Shown one piece after another: positions 57,572-64,000 of a stretch of 64,000 bases of DNA. Origin of the DNA: Sporosarcina sp. HYO08 (GTDB taxonomy: Bacteria > Bacillota > Bacilli > Bacillales_A > Planococcaceae); assembly GCF_001563475.1 (NCBI RefSeq), contig NZ_LPUT01000031.1:1-64000 (forward strand). The letters run 5' to 3'. The notes under the pieces were generated by a model that worked only from the letters and a program-made list of their open reading frames with translations, was not told where the DNA came from and did no database searches. The stretch's first letter is position 1. The number at the start of each line of letters is the position of its first letter. The translations under genes were made by a program, and so were the position numbers.

Positions 57572-57727
57572 ATGGAACAAATTAAAATTAATGAACAATT
57601 AACAATCCAGAAGATGGATAACCATTATTGTATAGTGAAAAACATTAAGGGCAGTCAACAAGTTGAGTTGTGCTTCTTTAGCATTGTTGACGCACTCGCA
57701 TATTCCGCGGAACGTAATTATTTATAA
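57572..57727 (+). CDS. Small hypothetical protein, 51 residues
   Basis: The ORF runs from ATG 57572 (GAAGGAGTG eight bases upstream) to TAA at 57725-57727 and is followed by a strong terminator, so it looks like an independent gene. The product begins MEQIKINEQLTIQKMDNHYC and ends DALAYSAERNYL; it has two cysteines and no recognised motif. No close promoter with standard spacing is seen. Confidence 0.65.
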   Translation: MEQIKINEQLTIQKMDNHYCIVKNIKGSQQVELCFFSIVDALAYSAERNYL

Positions 57728-57732
57728 TATAA

Positions 57733-57777
57733 ACAAAAGCTAGTTCAATGAATATTCTCATTTGGACTAGCTTTTTC
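57733..57777. terminator. Bidirectional terminator after the 51-residue ORF
   Basis: AAAGCTAGTTC / GGACTAGCTTTTT stem between convergent genes. Confidence 0.8.
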
Positions 57778-57781
57778 TTAT

Positions 57782-58345
57782 TCATCTCCAAGAAGCTTTA
57801 ATTCTTCGAGTGAAAAACACGCCAAGTTCCAGCCAGATCCAACTATAAATGAAAGAGAAAGCAAAAATGCTTCCAATGAATTTCAAATTGAATGCTGCTG
57901 TAAAGGTGGGGCCTAAAACTGGAAAATCTAGTACAAATAAAGGGAAGCAAATTCCGACCGTCAGTAAAACGCCGTTTAACAAAATAATCCCAAAGCGGCG
58001 CTTCATTTTACGGAACGTCCAGCCGAGTCCGAGCCCTAGTAATCCGGTCGTGAATGGAAAAATAAACAGTTCGCTCGGTTCGATGACGAAAAGAAGAAAA
58101 ACCGTAATCACATACGTTAAAAGCCCTAATCGAAATGTAAGCAATGCACTTAATAATAGGGGCAATGTTGCAAAAGGGCTAAAGAATATGCCGATTCCGG
58201 GAAGTACGGTGCCGGCTGCTTGCAAAATGGCAGCAATTGCGGCCATTAAAGCTGCAAATAGTGATTGTTGTACGGTGGACCAATGTTGCATAAATCGATG
58301 CAAATCTTTCGGATCAGACGAAATTGATTTCAAGAAATACATCAT
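57782..58345 (-). CDS. Hypothetical integral membrane protein
   Basis: 187 residues with about five membrane helices after a cytosolic N-terminus (residues 1-30). Glycine-rich turn LPGIGIFFSPFATLPLLLSA and a basic loop (RKMKRRFG) fit a small transport-type component, perhaps in the S-component style, but no family is recognised. AAAGGGAG precedes tandem ATG codons at 58345 and 58342; longer in-frame starts lack a site. Divergent from the flavin reductase gene. Confidence 0.7.
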   Translation of the reverse strand: MMYFLKSISSDPKDLHRFMQHWSTVQQSLFAALMAAIAAILQAAGTVLPGIGIFFSPFATLPLLLSALLTFRLGLLTYVITVFLLFVIEPSELFIFPFTTGLLGLGLGWTFRKMKRRFGIILLNGVLLTVGICFPLFVLDFPVLGPTFTAAFNLKFIGSIFAFSFIYSWIWLELGVFFTRRIKASWR

Positions 58346-58515
58346 ATTCTCCCTTTTTGTATTAGTGTATGGTGTGCAACGGACTGTCACCACTGGAAAA
58401 AATCTACAAGTATAGGTACATCACAACCGTAAAGACAATTCATATGAAAGTTTTGTGAAGATTTGATATGCTCTTGTTAGTAAACAAGAAAAATATGAAT
58501 ACTGGAGTTGCTACA

Positions 58516-59016
58516 ATGGAAAAAAAGATGGAGCAAATTGCACATTATAAAGAAGTAATGGGGAACTATCCAACTGGTGTTACTGTTGTGACAGCACTTG
58601 ACGAAAACGGAGAGCCGATGGGAATGACTGTCAATTCATTTGCGTCTGTTTCATTGGATCCGCTTCTTGTTTTATGGTCAATCGACAAAGGTGCTCATTT
58701 ATATGAGCAGTTTTTAAAAGCAGATCAATTCGCAGTAAATATTTTAGCGGATGATCAAAGGGAACTTTGTTCATTATTTGCGAGTAGAACTCCGGATCGT
58801 TTCGGGCAATGTAAGTGGGAGAAATCTGAGTTGAACTTGCCGGTTTTAGAGGATTCACTTGCTGTCTTACAATGTAAAACGTTTAAGCAAGTTGAAGCGG
58901 GCGACCATGTGATTTTAATCGGGGAAGTCGTTGAAATTGAAAAAGCGGACAAAGCACCACTCTTGTACCATAAACGAACAATGGGTGCGATCCCAACTAG
59001 TTTTTATCAAGCATAA
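58516..59016 (+). CDS. Flavin reductase family protein
   Basis: 166 residues, complete flavin-reductase-like domain. NYPTGVTVVTALDENGEPMG, TVNSFASVSLDPLLVLWSID and the later FASRTPDRFGQCKW and VEAGDHVILIGEVVEIE are the usual FMN-binding marks of this split-barrel family. Such enzymes supply reduced flavin to monooxygenases or act alone; no monooxygenase is next to it. ATG 58516 with GGAG upstream. Confidence 0.9.
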   Translation: MEKKMEQIAHYKEVMGNYPTGVTVVTALDENGEPMGMTVNSFASVSLDPLLVLWSIDKGAHLYEQFLKADQFAVNILADDQRELCSLFASRTPDRFGQCKWEKSELNLPVLEDSLAVLQCKTFKQVEAGDHVILIGEVVEIEKADKAPLLYHKRTMGAIPTSFYQA

Positions 59017-59019
59017 AAG

Positions 59020-59058
59020 AAAACCTGTCATCCAAGTTTGGATGACAGGTTTTTTTAT
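59020..59058. terminator. Bidirectional terminator between the flavin reductase gene and metI
   Basis: AAACCTGTCATCC / GGATGACAGGTTT with A and T runs on both sides. Confidence 0.9.
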
Positions 59059-60174
59059 TCACAAAGCGGGAACGTGTAGTTTTGAGAAGACTTGTTGTAA
59101 ATCTGCGATTAAGTCGTTGGCTTCTTCTACACCAACTGAGAATCTTAGCAGTCTATCACAAACACCGCGGCGCGTACGTTCTTCTTGTGGGATGTCAGCA
59201 TGCGTTTGCGTTGCCGGGTATGTAATAAAGCTTTCTACGCCCCCAAGGCTTTCTGCGTAAGAAATGAGCTGTATATTTTCAAGAAACGTTCCGATCCAGG
59301 CACTATCTTTCAGTCTGAAGGAAAGCATGCCGCCTTTTCCAGGGTAAAAGACATCTGTGACGCAAGGTTCGTTTTTTAGGTACTCGACAATCTTTTTAGC
59401 GTTCGAATCATGCTGTTTCATGCGTAGGTGAAGTGTTTTTAACCCTCTAATGACAAAGAGCGAATCGAAAGGAGAGAGAACCGCCCCGATAGAATTATGG
59501 TTAAAGGCAAGTCTTTCACAAAGCTCCCCGCCTTTTGCGACAACAAGACCTGCAAGTACATCGTTATGTCCGCCAAGGTATTTTGTCGCGCTATGAACAA
59601 CAATATGTGCGCCATGCTCTAAAGGCCGTTGGAAGTAAGGCGTTAAAAACGTATTGTCAACGATCAGCAAAAGCTGGTGTTTTTCTGCAAGAGCCGCATA
59701 CTGTTCGAGATCAATTTCTTGCATAAGTGGATTCGTCGGTGTCTCAATGAAAATCGCTTTTGTATTGCTCGTAATCAACTTTTCCGTCTCTTCTACGCTG
59801 GCAAAATCGGCGTATTTCGTTTGAATAGAATAGACATCGGCATATTGTGCAAGCAATCGATAAGTACCGCCGTAAATGTCCTCCGGAACGATGAGTTCAT
59901 CCCCAGGTCTAAATAAAGATAATACTAATTGAATTGCTGCCATGCCGGAACTGCAGGCAAAACCTTGATCACCGGATTCTAAGTTTGCAATCCCCTCTTC
60001 TAAAATCGCGCGCGTAGGGTTTTTTGTCCGTGTATAGTCATACCCGGTTGAAAGTCCTAATCCTTCGTGGTGATAAGCGGTAGACAAATAAAGAGGCGGG
60101 TTGACCGCTCCGGTTTTTGCATCACTGCGATTTCCTAATTGTACCAGTCTCGTATCCAAGCTACGTTTCCCCAT
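59059..60174 (-). CDS. metI: Cystathionine gamma-synthase / O-acetylhomoserine thiolyase MetI
   Basis: 371 residues, PLP-dependent Cys/Met metabolism family. Substrate loop DYTRTKNPTRAILEEGIANL (~48-67), the serine-glycine stretch CSSGMAAIQLVLSLF, and the PLP lysine in HSATKYLGGHNDVLAGLV (~Lys 199) are present, and the end SLGGVESFITYPATQTHADI is typical of MetI. It joins cysteine (or sulfide) to an activated homoserine in methionine synthesis. ATG 60174 lies ten bases after AAAGG; two other in-frame ATGs are closer to that site. A SAM-I riboswitch upstream controls it. Confidence 0.94.
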   Translation of the reverse strand: MGKRSLDTRLVQLGNRSDAKTGAVNPPLYLSTAYHHEGLGLSTGYDYTRTKNPTRAILEEGIANLESGDQGFACSSGMAAIQLVLSLFRPGDELIVPEDIYGGTYRLLAQYADVYSIQTKYADFASVEETEKLITSNTKAIFIETPTNPLMQEIDLEQYAALAEKHQLLLIVDNTFLTPYFQRPLEHGAHIVVHSATKYLGGHNDVLAGLVVAKGGELCERLAFNHNSIGAVLSPFDSLFVIRGLKTLHLRMKQHDSNAKKIVEYLKNEPCVTDVFYPGKGGMLSFRLKDSAWIGTFLENIQLISYAESLGGVESFITYPATQTHADIPQEERTRRGVCDRLLRFSVGVEEANDLIADLQQVFSKLHVPAL

Positions 60175-60198
60175 GATCATCATCCTTTATGAGAGTAA

Positions 60199-60356
60199 TA
60201 AAAAAGAACCTTTCTCGTGTAAGAAGAAGGTTCCCAAGTTTACAGATTCAATCTTCTTATCTTCAAGGCATTGTTTGCCTAATGGAATTAGCACCATACC
60301 TATTTGGCTGGTTGCTGAGACATCTTCGGGCCAATCCCTCCGCCTCTCTTGATAAG
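60199..60356 (-). ncRNA. SAM-I (S-box) riboswitch with terminator
   Basis: On the minus strand the aptamer opens CTTATCAAGAGAGGCGGAGG (60356 downward), followed by GACTGGCCCGA-like GATTGGCCCGAAGATGTCTC and CAGCAACC, and P1 closes with GATAAG at 60261-60256. Downstream GAACCTTCTTC / AAGGTTC pairs as a terminator with TTTTTT (60205-60200). SAM binding favours the terminator and shuts off metI. Together with cysK this shows two separate sulfur-amino-acid control points in the window. Confidence 0.96.
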
Positions 60357-60548
60357 TGAAAGTATAAAGTTGTGCGAATAAAACAATTTATCCAACTTTA
60401 CCATGACTAGGGGAATAAAACAAGGTTTCTTTTAGTGAAGTGAAGTTTGTGTGAAACATTAAAGGAGATATTCGTAACGTTCAACATCGAAGTTTTTGAA
60501 AATAGTGTATACTATTAATAACTTAGCTTGTGGAAGAAGGAGATACTC

Positions 60549-62018
60549 ATGGGTTTGAAATATGCAGATGATAGCTTAGCTTTACATACGGATCTATATC
60601 AAATTAATATGGCAGAATCTTATTGGGCAGATGATATGCATGAGAGAAAAGCTGTTTTTGAATTGTTTTTCCGTAAGTTGCCTTTTGGGAACGGGTATGC
60701 GGTATTTGCGGGACTTGAACGGGTTCTTGATTACTTGAAAAACTTTAAGTTTAGTGAAAGTGATATCGAGTATTTGCGTGAAGAGGTTGGTTATAAGGAG
60801 GATTTTCTTTCCTACTTAAAAGACCTGCGTTTTACAGGGGATGTCTATTCAATGGTTGAGGGAGAAGTCGTATTTGCGAACGAACCAATTCTGCGAGTGG
60901 AGGCACCGCTCGTTGAAGCGCAACTTATTGAGACGGCATTATTGAACATTGTCAACTACCAGACTCTTATTGCGACAAAAGCGAGCCGTATTAAACAAGT
61001 CGTTAAAGACGAAGTTGTCATGGAGTTCGGAAGCCGACGGGCACATGAAATGGACGCAGCTATTTGGGGAGCAAGAGCGACCATCATTGGCGGTGTGGAG
61101 GCGACAAGCAATGTCCGGGCGGGGAAACGATTCGGCATTCCGGTTGCCGGAACGCATGCGCATTCAATGGTGCAAGCATATAAAAGTGAATATGAGGCGT
61201 TTCATTCATATGCCAAACGCCATAAAGACTGCGTATTTTTAGTTGACACTTACAATACATTGAAAATTGGCGTTCCAACAGCGATTCAAGTAGCGAAAGA
61301 ATTAGGCGACAGTATTAACTTTATTGGTGTGCGATTGGATAGCGGCGACATCGCCTTTTTATCCAAAGAAGCGCGTCGGATGTTGGATGAAGCTGGATTC
61401 CCAGATGCTAAAATTATCGTTTCAAATGACCTAGATGAATATACGATTCTTAACTTGAAGGCACAAGGGGCTAAAGTTGATATATGGGGAATTGGCACAA
61501 AGCTTATTACAGCGTATGATCAGCCGGCACTTGGTGCGGTCTATAAAATTGTATCGATTGAAAATGAAAAAGGTGAAATGGAAGATACGATTAAAATATC
61601 CTCTACAACAGAAAAAATGACAACGCCGGGACGTAAAAAACTGTATAGAATTATCGATCGTGAAAATGGAATGGCTGAAGGCGATTATATTACGCTGCAC
61701 GACGAAGACCCGCAATCTGAAAAACGCATTAAAATGTTCCATCCCATCCATACTTTCATTTCAAAGTTTGTGACGAACTTCATCGCAAAAGATTTACATG
61801 TTCATGTGATTGAAAATGGAACGGTTATTTATGATAATCCACCACTTGCATCTATGCAAAAGTATGCGCAAGAAAATATGGCTCTTCTATGGGATGAATA
61901 TAAACGATCACTTAACCCTGAAGAGTATCCAGTCGACCTTAGCCAAAAATGTTGGGACAATAAAATGCGCAACATTCGAGAAGCGCAGGAGAAAGTGGAA
62001 GAATATATTAACGGGTGA
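60549..62018 (+). CDS. pncB: Nicotinate phosphoribosyltransferase
   Basis: 489 residues. LHTDLYQINMAESYW at the N-terminus, EFGSRRAHEMDAAIWGARA (~158), TFNT/SMVQAYKSEYEAFHSYA and GVRLDSGDIAFLSKEARRML (~265) are the marks of the long bacterial NAPRTase group. It makes nicotinate mononucleotide from nicotinate and PRPP in the NAD salvage (Preiss-Handler) route. ATG 60549 with AGAAGGAGA upstream. It is followed nine bases later by nadE, giving a two-gene NAD operon; divergent from metI. Confidence 0.95.
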   Translation: MGLKYADDSLALHTDLYQINMAESYWADDMHERKAVFELFFRKLPFGNGYAVFAGLERVLDYLKNFKFSESDIEYLREEVGYKEDFLSYLKDLRFTGDVYSMVEGEVVFANEPILRVEAPLVEAQLIETALLNIVNYQTLIATKASRIKQVVKDEVVMEFGSRRAHEMDAAIWGARATIIGGVEATSNVRAGKRFGIPVAGTHAHSMVQAYKSEYEAFHSYAKRHKDCVFLVDTYNTLKIGVPTAIQVAKELGDSINFIGVRLDSGDIAFLSKEARRMLDEAGFPDAKIIVSNDLDEYTILNLKAQGAKVDIWGIGTKLITAYDQPALGAVYKIVSIENEKGEMEDTIKISSTTEKMTTPGRKKLYRIIDRENGMAEGDYITLHDEDPQSEKRIKMFHPIHTFISKFVTNFIAKDLHVHVIENGTVIYDNPPLASMQKYAQENMALLWDEYKRSLNPEEYPVDLSQKCWDNKMRNIREAQEKVEEYING

Positions 62019-62027
62019 GGTGCAGCT

Positions 62028-62855
62028 ATGAAAACACTGCAAGCAGAAATTATTAAAGAGCTTAAAATGAAGCCGGTCATCGATCCACACGAAGAGATTC
62101 GGAAATCCGTTGATTTTATGAAAGAATATGCGAAGAAAAATACTTTTGTAAGAGGCTTTGTACTAGGGATTTCTGGTGGACAAGATTCCACGCTCGTTGG
62201 CAAATTGGCACAAATTGCAGTGGATGAGTTGAATGGGGAGTCCGGAGAAGAGCGTTATCAATTTATCGCAATCCGGCTGCCTTACGGTAAACAGTTTGAC
62301 GAAGAGGATTGCCAAGATGCCTTGGATTTCATCCAACCCTCAACCATTTTGACGGTGAATATTAAAGATGCAGTAGACGCCAGCGTTCGTTCCTTAAAAG
62401 AAGCGGGCATCACCCTTTCCGACTATGTGAAAGGCAATGAGAAAGCGCGGGAACGAATGAAAGTGCAATACGCCGTCGCTGCGATGAAAAGTTGTGTCGT
62501 ACTCGGCAGTGACCATGCTGCAGAAGCCGTCACTGGATTTTACACAAAATTCGGAGATGGCGGCGCGGATCTTATGCCAATCTTTAGGTTAAATAAAAGA
62601 CAAGGTAGACAGCTGCTGGCAGCGCTTGATTGTCCATCTCATTTATACGAGAAGGTGCCGACCGCCGATCTAGAAGAAGAGAAGCCTGCACAACCAGATG
62701 AAGAAGCGCTAGGTGCGACGTATGAACATATCGATGACTACTTGGAAGGAAAAGAAATTCCCGAAGAAGCAAAAAAGGCCATCGAAAATCATTATCTTCG
62801 CTCACAGCATAAACGTCATATGCCAATTACGATCTTTGATGATTTCTGGAAATAA
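62028..62855 (+). CDS. nadE: Ammonia-dependent NAD synthetase NadE
   Basis: 275 residues, the usual length of the single-domain NH3-dependent enzyme. The ATP-PPase P-loop is [20 protein letters not shown] (~44-63); [24 protein letters not shown] sequence and [17 protein letters not shown] follow. Converts nicotinate adenine dinucleotide to NAD+. GAGGTG precedes ATG 62028. It lacks a glutaminase domain. Confidence 0.96.
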   Translation: MKTLQAEIIKELKMKPVIDPHEEIRKSVDFMKEYAKKNTFVRGFVLGISGGQDSTLVGKLAQIAVDELNGESGEERYQFIAIRLPYGKQFDEEDCQDALDFIQPSTILTVNIKDAVDASVRSLKEAGITLSDYVKGNEKARERMKVQYAVAAMKSCVVLGSDHAAEAVTGFYTKFGDGGADLMPIFRLNKRQGRQLLAALDCPSHLYEKVPTADLEEEKPAQPDEEALGATYEHIDDYLEGKEIPEEAKKAIENHYLRSQHKRHMPITIFDDFWK

Positions 62856-62856
62856 C

Positions 62857-62885
62857 AAGGAGCTCCGTTTGGGGCTCTTTTTGTG
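62857..62885 (+). terminator. Rho-independent terminator after nadE
   Basis: GAGCTCC / GGGGCTC stem (one G-T pair) with GTTT loop and TTTTTGTG. Confidence 0.85.
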
Positions 62886-62905
62886 TGAAATGGGGGGCTT
62901 GCTGC

Positions 62906-63231
62906 GAGTTCCCCTGATCGCACCCTAAGTTTCCCTGAACTTGTCGTGAGTTGCCCGCAAGCTGCGAGTTCCCCTGAATGCACCCTGAGTTCCCCTGATC
63001 GCCTCTCGAGTTTCCCTGAACTTGTCGTGAGTTGCCCGCAAGCTGCGAGTTCCCCTGAATGCACCCTGAGTTCCCCTGATGGCCTCTCGAGTTTCCCTGA
63101 ACTTGTCGTGAGCTGCCCGCAAGCTGCGAGTTCCCCTGAATGCACCCTGAGTTTCCCTGATGGCCTCTCGAGTTTCCCTGAACTTGTCGTGAGTTGCCCC
63201 TAAAGCATGTGAGTTCTCCCGAATTTCGTGT
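62906..63231. repeat. Higher-order minisatellite: 81-bp unit made of 21+21+21+18-bp subunits
   Basis: The array contains about 16 subunits that begin GAGTT(C/T/G)CCC. Four subunits form one 81-bp unit: GAGTTCCCCTGAATGCACCC T, GAGTTCCCCTGAT(C/G)GCCTCT C, GAGTTTCCCTGAACTTGTCG T, and GAGTTGCCCGCAAGCTGC. The AACTTGTCGTGAG marker recurs at 62938, 63019, 63100 and 63181, each 81 bases apart. It fills most of the 516-base gap between nadE and the MoxR gene. ORFs through it exist only because 81 is divisible by three. The function is unknown. Confidence 0.92.
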
Positions 63232-63371
63232 GTTGCAATTAACCTACTCCAGTTTCCAACTATTGCCCATCAAATTATCGTTGCCCGCTGTTGTGGCGAA
63301 TGTTCAGTTCCTGTATGATGAAGATACATTTTTTAGGATTGAAATTTCGTGCATTTAACGGGGGGATTAAG

Positions 63372-64000
63372 ATGAACATTGCAGGTAAAATTCAAGAAAT
63401 CCTGAATAACATCGAAAAAGTATTAATCGGAAAAAGAGAGGTCGCTGAACTAAGCGTTACCGCGCTGCTTGCAGGTGGACATGTCTTACTAGAAGACGTT
63501 CCCGGCGTTGGTAAAACGATGATGGTGAAGGCGCTCTCCAAATCAATTGGGGCAGATTTTAAACGTATTCAATTTACCCCCGATTTACTGCCGTCCGATG
63601 TTCTTGGTGTTTCGATCTATAACCCGAAAGAAATGGAATTTGAATTTCGGCCGGGTCCGATCCTTGGAAATATTATTCTAGCGGACGAAATTAATCGAAC
63701 ATCTCCAAAGACACAGTCCGCTCTATTGGAAGGAATGGAAGAATCGTCGGTAACGGTTGATGGTAGGACCATTCAGATCTCGCAGCCATTTTTTGTCATG
63801 GCAACACAAAACCCGATTGAATATGAAGGGACGTATCCATTGCCGGAAGCGCAATTAGACCGCTTTTTATTTAAATTAAAAATGGGCTATCCGTCAAGGC
63901 ATGAGGAAATTGAAATGCTTGAACGGGCTGAAAAAAATACCCCGCTTGAAAAGCTAGAATCGGTCGTGTCATTGGACGAGCTCATTGAGCTTCAACATGC
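63372..64000 (+). CDS. MoxR-family AAA+ ATPase (partial, runs off the window)
   Basis: The first 209 residues of a MoxR ATPase. Walker A reads [20 protein letters not shown] (~41-60), then [16 protein letters not shown], Walker [21 protein letters not shown] (~104) and sensor region [20 protein letters not shown]. MoxR proteins work with VWA/DUF58-domain partners, usually encoded right after, in maturation or stress responses. ATG 63372 follows GGGGGGATTAAG. The 3' end lies beyond the window. Confidence 0.93.
   Translation, partial: MNIAGKIQEILNNIEKVLIGKREVAELSVTALLAGGHVLLEDVPGVGKTMMVKALSKSIGADFKRIQFTPDLLPSDVLGVSIYNPKEMEFEFRPGPILGNIILADEINRTSPKTQSALLEGMEESSVTVDGRTIQISQPFFVMATQNPIEYEGTYPLPEAQLDRFLFKLKMGYPSRHEEIEMLERAEKNTPLEKLESVVSLDELIELQH

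Noticed and set aside
62816..63203. ORFs in both strands of the 81-bp minisatellite
   Set aside because: They stay open because the period is a multiple of three; no start signals and no protein-like composition.
62906..63231. CRISPR array
   Set aside because: Subunits are adjacent with no unique spacers, the period is 21/81 bp, and no cas genes are near.

Overview
The window comes from a low-G+C, endospore-forming Bacillales chromosome. The gene order tsaE-tsaB-rimI-tsaD ... ydiF-rex-tatA-tatC-(CPBP protease)-groES-groEL matches the Bacillus subtilis ydiB-groEL neighbourhood. AGGAGG-type ribosome binding sites, a CIRCE operator, an S-box riboswitch and spore-surface proteins fit the same group. 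The style of the proteins suggests Sporosarcina or a related Planococcaceae; that genus is an inference, not something proved by sequence comparison here.

Layout. 1-600: end of an rRNA operon (23S 3' end, 5S, tRNA-Asp). 755-3381: t6A tRNA-modification genes with rimI. 3557-6409: two DUF2642-like repeat genes and an ArsB-type permease, followed by a dense DnaA-box cluster (6669-6858). 6918-13619: ydiF, rex, tatA-tatC, CPBP protease and the HrcA-controlled groES-groEL operon. 13906-20048: MscS channel, cysK with a sulfonate/taurine-type ABC transporter, a GNAT and a DUF420 (CtaM/YozB) protein. 20579-35909: a complete type VIIb secretion locus (EsxA, EsaB, EssB, EssC, EsaA, EssA), two small LXG-partner proteins, and two tandem LXG polymorphic toxins each followed by its own immunity candidate. 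36068-39661: an IS3-like inverted-repeat remnant, an AI-2E family transporter, and an Rpn-family nuclease bracketed by a 101-bp direct repeat copied from the neighbouring esterase gene.

39877-47919: a carnitine locus. A carnitine acyltransferase, an OpuC-type uptake system, a BKACE-family dehydrocarnitine cleavage enzyme, carnitine 3-dehydrogenase and a hotdog thioesterase together would convert acylcarnitine or carnitine into glycine betaine. 48118-57403: a spore-surface-like island. It has a collagen-like protein, a P-domain protein, a BclB-type domain without collagen, two paralogous Cys-rich proteins each behind a near-consensus sigma-K promoter, several coiled-coil proteins, and an 895-residue protein built from seven ~100-residue repeats. 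57572-64000: a 51-residue ORF, a membrane protein, a flavin reductase, metI under a SAM-I riboswitch, pncB-nadE for NAD synthesis, a higher-order 81-bp minisatellite, and the start of a MoxR ATPase gene.

The most novel-looking parts are the sigma-K-linked spore-surface island, the paired LXG toxins with swapped tips, the Rpn cassette flanked by a 101-bp duplication, and the full acylcarnitine-to-betaine pathway. All function calls come from reading the sequence and remembered family features; no search was run.
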